Shown piece after piece: positions 9,118-18,202 of a stretch of DNA of 64,000 nucleotides. Origin of the DNA: Reichenbachiella faecimaris (GTDB lineage: Bacteria > Bacteroidota > Bacteroidia > Cytophagales > Cyclobacteriaceae); contig NZ_FWYF01000003.1 in NCBI RefSeq assembly GCF_900176375.1, positions 1 to 64,000 of the forward strand, written 5' to 3'. A model generated the notes under the pieces. That model did not search any database, had not been told where the DNA came from, and saw only the letters and a list, made by a program, of their open reading frames with translations. Numbering within the stretch: position 1 is the first letter of the stretch; each line of letters begins with the position of its first letter. Both the position numbers and the translations under genes were made by a program.

Positions 9118-10131
9118 TTATTTGTCCAAGTTCATTTTAAGGTTGACCTGATATTCATTTTCTGTTTTTGTAATGTTCAATGTGTGAGAATCTGGATAAA
9201 GCAGTTGTAGTCTTTTCTGCACATTTTCTAAGCCTATTCCACTATTGATGTCTTGTGTATTGGTTTGTTCCAAATAGGAATTGGTACAAGTAAAGTGTAA
9301 CTCACCTTTTGCTGTCACACTCAGGTCAATGAAAATCTCAATATTTTCAGTCTGACTGGATGAACTATGTTTGAAGGCATTTTCCACAAAAATGATCAAG
9401 ATCAAAGGAGCAATTCGACAATCTCCTGTAAGTTCTGGCCTATCAAAATTCACTCTTCCCCTGCCTTCTATCTGTAGATTGTTTAGGTTGATAAAATTGC
9501 TCAAGTGCTCCACCTCCTTGGTCAAAGACACATACTTGGCCTGACAATCATAGAGCATGTACCTCATCACGGCGGACAACTCCAAGATGATGGTAGGTGT
9601 CTGTGGTGAGTTTTCTATCGCGTGGGCATAGAGATTGTTTAGGTTATTAAACAGAAAGTGAGGATTAATCTGAGATTTCAAAAATTGCAATTCACTTTCC
9701 TTTACTGTGTCTTTCAATTCTTCTACTTCTTTCTGCTTGCCCAGTGCGTCCCATGCAAATTTGAATCCCGACAGAATGCCAATGGTAGGAAACATGTTCA
9801 ACAAGTTTCCCAATGCGATAAACCTTTGTCCACGAGTGTCTGGAAAGTATATTTTTTCAAGTATAAACTCTTCTATCAATACCATGGCAGCAACTATCAG
9901 CAAAAAATAAAGTGTGAACTGCAGATACTTTTTCGTGTAAATGCACGAAGGTAGCAGCCAGTAATTAATGATGAGTGCACCAGCAGCATAGTTGAGAAAA
10001 AACACATATTCATATTCTTCAAACTGCGGATTGTGTCTGCTGTAGCCATAAAAAACGAATACCACTGCATTCAGAATCAGCTGAAATATGGCTTCTCTAA
10101 TACTTATGAATGGCTTTTTTTGGGGTGTCAT
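9118..10131 (-). CDS. LytS/YpdA-type sensor histidine kinase
   Basis: A 337-residue membrane kinase. Four hydrophobic segments occupy roughly residues 10-130. They are followed by a short coiled coil and the His_kinase domain with the phospho-acceptor motif QINPHFLFNNLNNL (about residue 157), an N box FVENAFKHS and a final G box SGIGLENVQKRL. This architecture pairs with LytTR regulators. It is the first gene of the leftward kinase-regulator-permease group and is divergent from an outer-membrane receptor gene. Its signal is unknown; the absence of a large periplasmic domain suggests sensing within the membrane. Confidence 0.9.
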   Translation of the reverse strand: MTPQKKPFISIREAIFQLILNAVVFVFYGYSRHNPQFEEYEYVFFLNYAAGALIINYWLLPSCIYTKKYLQFTLYFLLIVAAMVLIEEFILEKIYFPDTRGQRFIALGNLLNMFPTIGILSGFKFAWDALGKQKEVEELKDTVKESELQFLKSQINPHFLFNNLNNLYAHAIENSPQTPTIILELSAVMRYMLYDCQAKYVSLTKEVEHLSNFINLNNLQIEGRGRVNFDRPELTGDCRIAPLILIIFVENAFKHSSSSQTENIEIFIDLSVTAKGELHFTCTNSYLEQTNTQDINSGIGLENVQKRLQLLYPDSHTLNITKTENEYQVNLKMNLDK

Positions 10132-10173
10132 GCTTCAAATATATGGTGTAGAAAATGTATTTGATAATGATTT

Positions 10174-10244
10174 CTGGTCAACGACGTAAAAGTTAGGTTG
10201 ATCAACAATTCTGTGCGAGTTTGAACCTACTTGTCGTTGACCAG
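10174..10244. promoter_or_regulatory. Long inverted repeat between kinase operon and receptor gene
   Basis: CTGGTCAACGAC (10174-10185) and GTCGTTGACCAG (10233-10244) are perfect 12-bp arms. An inner pair AAGTTAGGTT (10190-10199) and AACCTACTT (10224-10232) continues the stem after a 4-base bulge, giving about 21 paired positions and a loop of 24 bases. It sits in the 193-bp divergent region. It could be an operator for both genes, or a structured leader of the receptor mRNA. Confidence 0.45.
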
Positions 10245-10324
10245 TAAAGTTTTACCGTTCACAGAATAATTGTAGCCCTGACACAGTCTTGCCGTTTCTT
10301 TGTAGCAGACTCAAATTCTTAATA

Positions 10325-12778
10325 ATGACCAAAAAAGCAATTTCACTTTTACTCCTTCAGTTTTTTTGCCTTTTGGCCACAAGTCTGCAAGCTCAGCCGG
10401 GCACAAGCCTAGGTCGTGTTGAAAGGGGGAGCCCTTTTAAAATCACTGGGCAACTCATTGATGGTGAGACAAGGATTCCACTAGAATATGCATCTGCAAG
10501 TTTGTTTTCCATTCAGGACAGTTTATTGGTGGATGGCAGTATTACAAATGAGCGAGGGTTTTTTACCATTACGCCAAGACCAGGAAGGTATTATCTCAGG
10601 TTGCAATTCATCTCTTATGAACAAAAATACGTGAATGACTTAGTGCTCAATCATGAAAACAAAGTGATTGACTTGGGTGCTATCAAAATGTCTCCAGACG
10701 CAGAAACACTTGAAGAAGTGGTAGTGGCAGGCAAGCGTGATCAGATGCAATTAGAGCTAGACAAACGAGTATTCAACGTCAGTGAAAACTTGAGTAATAT
10801 AGGAGCCAATGCTTCTGAAATTATGGACAATCTGCCGTCTGTTTCTGTTGATGTAGAAGGTACTGTAAGTTTACGAGGGAGTAGCAACGTCAGAATTTTG
10901 GTAAACGGAAAACCTTCCGGGCTGGTGGGTATTAGTGATGCCAATGGTCTTCGCCAACTACAGGGGAATCTCATTGAGCGCATTGAGGTTATTACCAATC
11001 CGTCGGCTCGTTATGATGCTGAAGGTAGTGCTGGCATTATCAATATCATTCTGAAAAAGGAGCGAGAAAAAGGCTTCAATGGTTCTTTTACCACAAACTT
11101 GGGCTATCCGGCTAACCATGGATTTTCAGGCAGTGTCAATTATAGAGCTGGCAATTTCAATGTATTTGGAAGTTATGGTATCAATTATAGAGAAAACCCT
11201 GGAGGTGGATATACCAATCGTATTGGTTTTGGCTCGGATACACTGATTACGCATATTGATAATGAGCGAGTGAGAAGAGACATTTCACATACTTATCGAT
11301 TAGGTACAGACTATTACATTAATGAAAATAATATCCTTACAGCTTCTGGTTTAGTGAAAATCGCTAACGAAGAAAATACAACTGACATTACCTATTATGA
11401 TTGGGATGTAAATGATGCATTGTTGTCTAATACTTTTAGAAGGGACTTTGAAAAAGAAGATGATGATAATTATGAATATCAATTAAGCTATAGACGGATC
11501 ATGGAAGGAGAAGGGCATGAGTTGACAGCAGACTTTCAGTATCGCAGTAATGACGAAACAGAAAAGTCTAGTATTGACTCAGCTAACCTGCTTACCGACT
11601 CGGATCAAATCATGTATCAGCGCTCAATAAATGTACAAGGAGATAAGAATATTATGATGCAGCTGGATTATGTGAACCCATTTGGTGAGGGGAAAAAAAT
11701 AGAAGCAGGCTACAGAGGAACTATTAGAAAAATAACTAGTGACTACCTGGTAGAGCAAGTAGATGACCAAGGCGAGTGGTTGCCCTATAAGAATTTTTTA
11801 AACCGATTCGAGTATGATGAGAACGTGCACGCAGTCTACGGAATTTATGAAAACAAAATGGATAAGTGGGGTTATCAGCTAGGTATCCGATTGGAACAGA
11901 CGCTTATTAGTACGTATCAACGCGAAACCGACCAATCCAATGACAAGAGATATTTGAATGCCTTTCCAAGTGCCTTTGTATCTTATAAGTTTGATAAAAA
12001 AAAGTCTGTTCAGGCTAGTTATAGCCGACGTATTTCCCGCCCAAGATTTTGGTATTTGAATCCATTCTCTTCCTTCAGTGATCCAAGAAATATTCGAACA
12101 GGTAATACGGATTTAGATCCCGAATATGCTGATTCTTACGAAGTGGGTTGGTTGTATAACTTGGAGCAGGCTTCTATTTATTTGGGTGGGTATTACAGAT
12201 ATACCACAGGTGTCATTAACAGAATTGAAACTTCAGATGATGGATATACCACGGTTTCGACACCTTATAACATTGGTACTGCAAATGCCTATGGCATAGA
12301 AACTAATTTTAGCTTGGATCCATTGGATTGGCTCAATATCAATGGAAATGCCAATTTTTACAGGGCCATGACCCAAGGAGAATACAAAGATGTGAAATTG
12401 GATAGAGACACCTATACGGCCAGCTTTAGGCTAAACAATAAAGTAAAAATTGGGAAGGTAAATATTCAGCTGAGTGGATGGTATCGCGCACCCGAAAATA
12501 CTACACAAGGTAAACGAAAGGCCATGTATGCTATGGACTTGGGCAGCAATATGGATGTCATGAAGGGTAACGGCACATTGACTTTTTTTGTGAAGGACGT
12601 TTTCAACACCCGAAAATGGAGAGGCACTACCCTAGCTTCCAATTTTTCTGAAGAAAGTGAGTTTCAATGGCGTTCTAGGCAAGCCGGCTTGTCATTCACC
12701 TACCGCATCAATCAGAAAAAATCTCGATCTAGGGGTGAGCGTGGAGAAGGAGGTGATATGGATGGAGGGGATTTCTAG
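10325..12778 (+). CDS. Outer-membrane beta-barrel receptor, TonB-dependent type
   Basis: A receptor of 817 residues from the chosen ATG at 10325, which is followed at once by a clean signal peptide (MTKKAISLLLL, cleavage after about LQAQ); an ATG 36 nt upstream would add a poor hydrophilic leader. A carboxypeptidase-like regulatory domain (about residues 40-130) precedes a plug (EEVVVAGKRD to NIILKKE, about 130-240) and a C-terminal beta-barrel. The protein ends with a short Arg/Gly/Asp-rich tail instead of an aromatic barrel end, a feature of the OMP_b-brl_3 subgroup. The ligand is unknown. The stop codon overlaps that of the convergent lrp gene in one CTAG. Confidence 0.88.
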   Translation: MTKKAISLLLLQFFCLLATSLQAQPGTSLGRVERGSPFKITGQLIDGETRIPLEYASASLFSIQDSLLVDGSITNERGFFTITPRPGRYYLRLQFISYEQKYVNDLVLNHENKVIDLGAIKMSPDAETLEEVVVAGKRDQMQLELDKRVFNVSENLSNIGANASEIMDNLPSVSVDVEGTVSLRGSSNVRILVNGKPSGLVGISDANGLRQLQGNLIERIEVITNPSARYDAEGSAGIINIILKKEREKGFNGSFTTNLGYPANHGFSGSVNYRAGNFNVFGSYGINYRENPGGGYTNRIGFGSDTLITHIDNERVRRDISHTYRLGTDYYINENNILTASGLVKIANEENTTDITYYDWDVNDALLSNTFRRDFEKEDDDNYEYQLSYRRIMEGEGHELTADFQYRSNDETEKSSIDSANLLTDSDQIMYQRSINVQGDKNIMMQLDYVNPFGEGKKIEAGYRGTIRKITSDYLVEQVDDQGEWLPYKNFLNRFEYDENVHAVYGIYENKMDKWGYQLGIRLEQTLISTYQRETDQSNDKRYLNAFPSAFVSYKFDKKKSVQASYSRRISRPRFWYLNPFSSFSDPRNIRTGNTDLDPEYADSYEVGWLYNLEQASIYLGGYYRYTTGVINRIETSDDGYTTVSTPYNIGTANAYGIETNFSLDPLDWLNINGNANFYRAMTQGEYKDVKLDRDTYTASFRLNNKVKIGKVNIQLSGWYRAPENTTQGKRKAMYAMDLGSNMDVMKGNGTLTFFVKDVFNTRKWRGTTLASNFSEESEFQWRSRQAGLSFTYRINQKKSRSRGERGEGGDMDGGDF

Positions 12779-13227
12779 ATATAAAACTCCGATGTGTGTT
12801 TGATTTCCTTTAGCACAAAAGTGGTATTGAGTACGCCTATGTTTTCTATTTTGGATAGTTTGTATCTTACGAACTCATGATAATCTTCCAGGCTTTTTAC
12901 ATTGATTTTAAGAATAAAATCTACTTGACCAGCCATATGATAGCACTCTTGTACCTCTTCTAGATCTTGAATCTGTTTTTCGAAGTTGTCGATAAAAGCA
13001 GCATTGTGGTACTGCATAGAAACCTGGCAAAGACCCGTCACTGATCGCCCAATCAATTCTTTATCTAGAATGGCCGCATATCGTTTGATATACCCCTCTT
13101 TTTCCAGCCGCCGTATTCTTTCATAAACTGGTGAGATGGTGAGGTTGAGTTGGGTAGCTATTTCTTTCGCTGTGATCTTGGCATCCTTTTGCAAGATTCT
13201 CAGTATGGTTTTATCTATTTCATCCAT
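12775..13227 (-). CDS. Lrp/AsnC-family transcriptional regulator
   Basis: A 150-residue regulator with an N-terminal winged helix-turn-helix (MDEIDKTILRILQKDAKITA and onward) and a C-terminal ligand-binding domain (about residues 65-145). The family senses amino acids and forms DNA-wrapping oligomers. It is divergent from an L-threonine 3-dehydrogenase gene 172 bp away, and so is likely to control threonine or glycine catabolism and itself. A small dyad in the shared region (13274-13286) is a candidate site. The ligand is inferred only from the neighbour. Confidence 0.93.
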   Translation of the reverse strand: MDEIDKTILRILQKDAKITAKEIATQLNLTISPVYERIRRLEKEGYIKRYAAILDKELIGRSVTGLCQVSMQYHNAAFIDNFEKQIQDLEEVQECYHMAGQVDFILKINVKSLEDYHEFVRYKLSKIENIGVLNTTFVLKEIKHTSEFYI

Positions 13228-13273
13228 GGTGCCGTAATTTTTTCTTTTCGCGACTTGCTAAGGTCATGGTAAA

Positions 13274-13286
13274 AGTAATAATTACT
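13274..13286. promoter_or_regulatory. Candidate Lrp operator dyad
   Basis: AGTAAT and ATTACT form a perfect dyad around a single central A, 47 bp upstream of the lrp-type start codon and 113 bp upstream of the dehydrogenase start. The size and A/T content suit an Lrp-family half-wrap site, but such dyads can arise by chance in A/T-rich DNA. Confidence 0.3.
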
Positions 13287-13399
13287 GACAATAACACATC
13301 TGGTAGCTATTATTATGGTTCATATTCTAATTGAAAAGAATATATACTAAAATTGTATCAAATATGAGTGTTGAACATTAACCCAAAAATTTAGCAATC

Positions 13400-14347
13400 A
13401 TGGCACGTTCCTTAATCATAGGTGCAGGTGGACAACTAGGCACTGTACTTACTCAATCCCTTCGAGACATTTATGGTAATGACCAGGTAGTCCGATCTGA
13501 TATGCGAGTATTGGATAATATCACTGGGCCATTTGAGGTGATAGACGCCACGGATGCAGATCGCATTGAAGAAGTAGTCAAGCAGTATGAAATTGAGGAA
13601 ATCTATCATCTGGCTGCAATTCTCTCCGCGAATGGAGAGAAAAACCCGTTGGGTACTTGGGAGATTAACATGAAGACCTTGTTCAATGTTTTGGAAGTAT
13701 CAAGATTGAATGGCGTGAAGAAGGTTTTCTATCCTAGCTCGATTGCCGTGTTTGGTAGTGAGGTGGATCAGCAAAATACTCCTCAGGCATCCTTTCTAAA
13801 TCCATCTACAGTTTATGGTATCAGCAAAGCGGCTGGGGAGAACTGGGCACAATACTATTTTCAGCGATACGGATTGGACGTAAGATCATTGCGTTACCCT
13901 GGTGTAATTGGGTACCAATCTTTACCAGGGGGAGGGACAACTGATTATGCTGTTGATATTTATCATAAAGCTATAGCTGGAGAGAAGTTTTCATGTTTTC
14001 TTGAAGAACACACTACGCTGCCCATGATCTATATGGATGATGCCATTCGAGCAACCATAGAATTGATGCAAGCACCAAAAGAAAGTATTAAAACAAGAAC
14101 TTCTTATAATCTAGCAGGTATGAGTTTCTCTCCAAATGAGATTGCTGAGTCTATTCGGGCGCTTTATCCAGACTTTGAGATCTCTTACGATCCAGATTTT
14201 AGACAGCAGATAGCCGCGAGTTGGCCACAGAGCATAGATGACTCAAGAGCAAGAGCAGATTGGGGATGGAAGCCAGCTTATGATCTAAAATCAATGACAG
14301 CAGACATGATAAAAAACTTAAAACTGAAATATTCCACTGCAGAATAA
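13400..14347 (+). CDS. tdh: L-threonine 3-dehydrogenase, short-chain (epimerase-like) type
   Basis: A 315-residue extended short-chain dehydrogenase. The NAD-binding GAGGQLG motif is at residues 8-14, and the catalytic YxxxK (YGISK) lies near residues 139-143 with an upstream Ser (PSSIAVFG). The sequence matches the UDP-galactose-epimerase-like threonine dehydrogenases known from Flavobacterium and trypanosomatids, which oxidise L-threonine to 2-amino-3-ketobutyrate. The ketobutyrate:CoA ligase that usually completes the pathway is not in this window. The divergent Lrp-type regulator supports a role in amino-acid use. Other NAD-dependent epimerase functions are less likely. Confidence 0.85.
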   Translation: MARSLIIGAGGQLGTVLTQSLRDIYGNDQVVRSDMRVLDNITGPFEVIDATDADRIEEVVKQYEIEEIYHLAAILSANGEKNPLGTWEINMKTLFNVLEVSRLNGVKKVFYPSSIAVFGSEVDQQNTPQASFLNPSTVYGISKAAGENWAQYYFQRYGLDVRSLRYPGVIGYQSLPGGGTTDYAVDIYHKAIAGEKFSCFLEEHTTLPMIYMDDAIRATIELMQAPKESIKTRTSYNLAGMSFSPNEIAESIRALYPDFEISYDPDFRQQIAASWPQSIDDSRARADWGWKPAYDLKSMTADMIKNLKLKYSTAE

Positions 14348-14384
14348 ATCCTTCTTTATAGTTTTGCGTAAGCAAGAGCAAGTC

Positions 14385-14768
14385 ATGCGCAAAATCACAG
14401 CAATCATATTGTCACTTTTTTATCTGCTTATTGCAGCAGATGCATCTGTAGCTATACATAAATGCATGGGCTCCATTGAGTCAATAGATTTGGTTCAGAC
14501 GGCTGAGGTTTGTTGTTGTGGAGACATGAACACTGATAGTTGCTGTGAAAATGAAACAGTTGACCTGCCTCAAGATCAAGAAGAGAAAGTGGTTAGCAAC
14601 TATTCCTTCTCATTTGCGAATGATATCTTTCAGCTGATTGAACTTCCTTCTCAATTAATTCTGGAAAAACATAATCCAGATCGTCTAGTTTTCGGGTTTA
14701 GTGATGTAGACCCTCCTACCCATATCCCTGCATACGTCAAGTATTGCGCCTTTACTTTCTACGGTTAA
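14385..14768 (+). CDS. HYC_CC_PP family exported protein
   Basis: A 127-residue exported protein from the ATG at 14385; a start 21 nt upstream would place charged residues before the signal peptide. After the signal (to about AADASVAI) come the marker motifs HKCMG, VCCCGDM, CC and DPPTH, which define the Bacteroidota HYC_CC_PP family. These proteins have no proven function but are regularly found with heavy-metal binding proteins and metal TonB receptors, as here. The Cys and His clusters suggest periplasmic metal binding, perhaps copper. It is the first gene of a rightward group with the HMA protein and receptor. Confidence 0.8.
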   Translation: MRKITAIILSLFYLLIAADASVAIHKCMGSIESIDLVQTAEVCCCGDMNTDSCCENETVDLPQDQEEKVVSNYSFSFANDIFQLIELPSQLILEKHNPDRLVFGFSDVDPPTHIPAYVKYCAFTFYG

Positions 14769-14850
14769 ATTTTTGATTATTATAGCCTATTGTGGCTGAT
14801 TCTGCTAAATGCTAGCAGTCCTTTTTTTTACAATCTAGAATTTAATAACA

Positions 14851-15210
14851 ATGAAAACATATAAGAACATATTATATACTATGCTTTTGATAGCCCTCCC
14901 AGTTTTGGCGAATGCTCAAAAGCAAGACAAATCAATTGTCACATGCGAATTCACTGTTCAGGGTGTATGCGAAATGTGCGAGGAAAGAATCGAAGAAGCT
15001 GCTTTGATTAAAGGAGTGAAAATGGTTGAGTGGGACAACGCCACGGGTGTTTTGAAAGCTGTTTATCGACAAGATAAAATCTCCGAAAAGGAGATTCACG
15101 AAGCCATTGCCGCCGCAGGTCATACCACAGATCAGGTTCAGGCCAGTGAAGAGTCTTATAGCAAGCTTCCGAAATGCTGTGCGTACAATGACGGTGTACA
15201 TAAACACTAA
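14851..15210 (+). CDS. Periplasmic heavy-metal-associated (HMA) domain protein
   Basis: A 119-residue protein with a signal peptide (to about ALPVLANA) and one HMA fold whose metal site reads GVCEMCEERIE (CxxC at about residues 35-38), close to the usual GMTCxxC loop. A C-terminal CC and His-rich end (KCCAYNDGVHKH) adds possible ligands. It probably carries a soft metal such as copper in the periplasm. It lies 82 nt after the HYC_CC_PP gene and 5 nt before the TonB receptor, so the three likely form one operon. The metal is inferred from family habit only. Confidence 0.87.
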   Translation: MKTYKNILYTMLLIALPVLANAQKQDKSIVTCEFTVQGVCEMCEERIEEAALIKGVKMVEWDNATGVLKAVYRQDKISEKEIHEAIAAAGHTTDQVQASEESYSKLPKCCAYNDGVHKH

Positions 15211-15215
15211 GCGAC

Positions 15216-17456
15216 ATGATACGAAATATTTTGTTGCTGGTGATGACCTTAGGGTCAATCCCTGATACATGGGCTCAGGTTAATAATACCGTGAGCGGAA
15301 AGGTCTATGAATTGAATGACAAAGGTGATCAAGTACCACTTGTGGGTGCCAATGTTTATTGGCTAGGAACAACCAAGGGGACTCCTACTGGTATTAATGG
15401 TCAATTCAATCTCGAAAGAGTTGCTGGTATGGATCAGTTGGTGGTGAGTTATATTGGTTATCAGAACGATACTTTGAAAGTGACAAGTAATCAGGAGCTT
15501 ACGGTTCAGTTGGTTCCAGATGCGACATTGGATGAGGTAGAAATAGAATACAGACAAAAAACCGTTCAAATTGATTACCTAAATCCATTAAAATCAGAAC
15601 ACATTAGCGAAAAGGAGCTACTGAAAGCGGCATGTTGCAATCTGAGCGAAAGCTTTGAAACCAATCCTAGTGTTGATGTGTCTTTTACGGATGCTGTGAC
15701 TGGCACTCGACAAATCCAGATGCTCGGATTGGCAGGACCTTATACTCAAATTACAAGAGAAAATATGCCCGACGTGCGAGGCTTGTCAGCCATTTATGGC
15801 ATGGTCTATATTCCAGGTACTTGGATAGAGAGCATTCAGCTCAACAAAGGGGCAGGTTCTGTGGTGAATGGCTATGAAAGTGTGGCTGGTCAGATCAATG
15901 TGGAGCTCAGAAAGCCCGAAGAGAGTGATAAGCTTTATGCAAATATTTACGGCAATGAAGGTGGTCGATTTGAGGCCAATTTGAATTGGAGTCAAAAGGT
16001 AGGGAAGAATTGGACAACAGCTGTTTTATTGCACACAAAGGCTAATGCCATTGAGCGTGATAGGAATAAAGATGGGTTTTTAGATAATCCTTTAAGTCAG
16101 CATTTTATTGGACTTAATCGCTGGAAGTACATTGGTGCGAATGGTTTGATGATGCAGTTTGGCGTAAAAGGGACTTATATTGACAACCTAGGCGGTCAAG
16201 TAGGTTTCGATCCAGAAACAGATCGTGGGACTACCAATGCCTGGGGTATGAATCTATTGACCAAACGGTATGAAGGTTGGGCTAAAATTGGTAAAGTTTA
16301 TATTGAGCAACCTTGGAAGTCCGTAGGCTTACAGATATCAGGTGTTTACCATGATCAGGATTCGTATTTTGGGTTAAATGAATATGATGCGAATCAGCAG
16401 AGTTTTTATGGTAACTTCATTTATCAGAGTATGATCGGAACGACTGATCATCAATTTAAAACGGGTGCCAGTATCCAATATGATCAATACGATGAAGTAT
16501 TAAATACCAATGATTATGGCAGAACAGAAGTTGTGCCAGGAGCATATTTTGAATACAGCTACTCCATGCTGGATAAGTTCAATGCTATGGCTGGCATTCG
16601 GGTAGATCATCATAATTTATATGGAACATTTATGACGCCCAGAATCCATTTGCGTTATGCACTGACAGATCAGACTGTGCTCAGAGCATCAATGGGTCGT
16701 GGACAGCGAACGGCCAGCATCTTTGCCGAGAACATTGGATTGTTTGCTTCTTCTCGCCAGATCATCGTGCAAGGAGACAATAGTGACAAGCCTTTTGGAT
16801 TGGATGCTGAGGTGGCTTGGAATTATGGGATCAATTTGACTCAGGAGTTTAGATTGGATTATCGCGAGGGTAGCTTCAGTGTGGAGTATTATCGTACCAA
16901 TTTTGAGAACCAGATTGTGGTTGATTTGGATCAGAGTCCTCAACAGGTTTCTTTTTATAATCTGAATGGAGCGTCTTATTCAAATAGCTTTCAAGCACAA
17001 GTGGACTATGAGATACTGAAGTTTGTTGACATGCGGATTGGCTATAGGTGGTTTGATGTCAATACTACTTATGGTGATGCCACTTTACAAAAACCACTGG
17101 TTTCAGCCCATAGAGCATTTTTGAATCTTGGCTATGAAACTCGCTCTGATTGGAAGTTCGATTATACTTTCAATTGGCAGGGAGAGAAGAGAATTCCTTT
17201 TACAGGAAGCAATCCTTCAGATTATCAATTGCAGCAGAAGTCACCTGATTTCTATTTGATGAATGTGCAGGTAACTAAAAGTTGGAATGATCGATTTGAA
17301 GTCTATGTTGGCGTAGAAAACTTGTTGAATTATAAGCAAGAGAGCCCCATTTTGGCAAGTGAAGATCCATTTGGCGATTACTTCGATAGTTCACTGGTTT
17401 GGGGGCCTATTTTTGGTAGAAATACTTATGCAGGCTTGAGATATAGAATGAAGTAG
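15216..17456 (+). CDS. TonB-dependent receptor, probable metal receptor
   Basis: A 746-residue outer-membrane receptor with a signal peptide, a carboxypeptidase-like regulatory domain (about residues 25-110), a TonB plug (DEVEIEYRQ through GAGSVVNGYESVAGQINVELRK, about 105-235) and a beta-barrel ending in YAGLRYRMK. The plug contains an unusual CC pair in LLKAACCNLSESF. It resembles the Bacteroidota receptors that accompany HMA proteins and take up copper or copper chelates. It lies 5 nt downstream of the HMA gene, so they are probably co-translated. The direction of metal movement (uptake rather than export) is inferred. Confidence 0.87.
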   Translation: MIRNILLLVMTLGSIPDTWAQVNNTVSGKVYELNDKGDQVPLVGANVYWLGTTKGTPTGINGQFNLERVAGMDQLVVSYIGYQNDTLKVTSNQELTVQLVPDATLDEVEIEYRQKTVQIDYLNPLKSEHISEKELLKAACCNLSESFETNPSVDVSFTDAVTGTRQIQMLGLAGPYTQITRENMPDVRGLSAIYGMVYIPGTWIESIQLNKGAGSVVNGYESVAGQINVELRKPEESDKLYANIYGNEGGRFEANLNWSQKVGKNWTTAVLLHTKANAIERDRNKDGFLDNPLSQHFIGLNRWKYIGANGLMMQFGVKGTYIDNLGGQVGFDPETDRGTTNAWGMNLLTKRYEGWAKIGKVYIEQPWKSVGLQISGVYHDQDSYFGLNEYDANQQSFYGNFIYQSMIGTTDHQFKTGASIQYDQYDEVLNTNDYGRTEVVPGAYFEYSYSMLDKFNAMAGIRVDHHNLYGTFMTPRIHLRYALTDQTVLRASMGRGQRTASIFAENIGLFASSRQIIVQGDNSDKPFGLDAEVAWNYGINLTQEFRLDYREGSFSVEYYRTNFENQIVVDLDQSPQQVSFYNLNGASYSNSFQAQVDYEILKFVDMRIGYRWFDVNTTYGDATLQKPLVSAHRAFLNLGYETRSDWKFDYTFNWQGEKRIPFTGSNPSDYQLQQKSPDFYLMNVQVTKSWNDRFEVYVGVENLLNYKQESPILASEDPFGDYFDSSLVWGPIFGRNTYAGLRYRMK

Positions 17457-17518
17457 GAAAGTCAGAAGCTAGAAGTCAGAAGGCCGAAGTAACATAGGGT
17501 CTTTCCTACTTCTAGCTT

Positions 17519-18202
17519 TTATTCTTTCACTACCAGCTTAAAGCCTACACCGTGGTAATTTTCAATATCTACATTCTCATCAAACTTGAGATATTTTCTT
17601 AGTTTTGAAATGAAAACATCCAAACTACGGCCTTTGAAATAATCATCATCTCCCCACAAGGCAATGAGGAGCTCTTCGCGTTTTACCAATGTATCCTTAC
17701 GGTCTGATAGGTACTGTAAGATCTCTGCTTCTCGTCGAGTTAGTTTTTGCTGATGATCATCAAGGGTTAGTGTAAAGCTGTTGAGGTCGAAAGAATATAG
17801 CCCTAAGAAACGAACGGTATTTTCTTTTTCTGACGCTCCCCCTCTGCGTAGAAAGACCTCAATTCTGTATATGAGCTCCTCCATAGAAAAAGGTTTTGTC
17901 ATATAGTCATCTCCACCAATTTTAAAACCTTCCAACTTGTCTTCCTGCATACCTTTGGCTGTTAAGAATATGATGGGAGTCATTTTACTTCGCTGTCTTA
18001 TTTTTTCAGCCAGTGAAAAACCGTCCATTTTCGGGAGCATCACATCCAATATACAGAGGTCAAAAGCTTTTGAATCAAAATCTTTTAATCCGATTTCTCC
18101 ATCAGTGCTTAAATGAACCATGTAATCATTATTTTCCAAACTATCCTTAATTACAAAGCCTAGACTTTCATCATCTTCTACTAACAAAATGTGCTTTTTC
18201 AT
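17519..18202 (-). CDS. OmpR/PhoB-family response regulator
   Basis: A 227-residue regulator with a receiver domain (phospho-acceptor Asp in CILDVMLPKMDG, about residue 53, and Lys in MTKPFSM) and a C-terminal winged-helix domain (about residues 128-227, ending YHGVGFKLV). It overlaps the kinase gene upstream by 4 nt, so the two are a translationally coupled cognate pair. It is convergent with the metal receptor gene. A link between this pair and the metal genes, or the DUF1573 gene on the other side, is possible but not shown. Confidence 0.93.
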   Translation of the reverse strand: MKKHILLVEDDESLGFVIKDSLENNDYMVHLSTDGEIGLKDFDSKAFDLCILDVMLPKMDGFSLAEKIRQRSKMTPIIFLTAKGMQEDKLEGFKIGGDDYMTKPFSMEELIYRIEVFLRRGGASEKENTVRFLGLYSFDLNSFTLTLDDHQQKLTRREAEILQYLSDRKDTLVKREELLIALWGDDDYFKGRSLDVFISKLRKYLKFDENVDIENYHGVGFKLVVKE

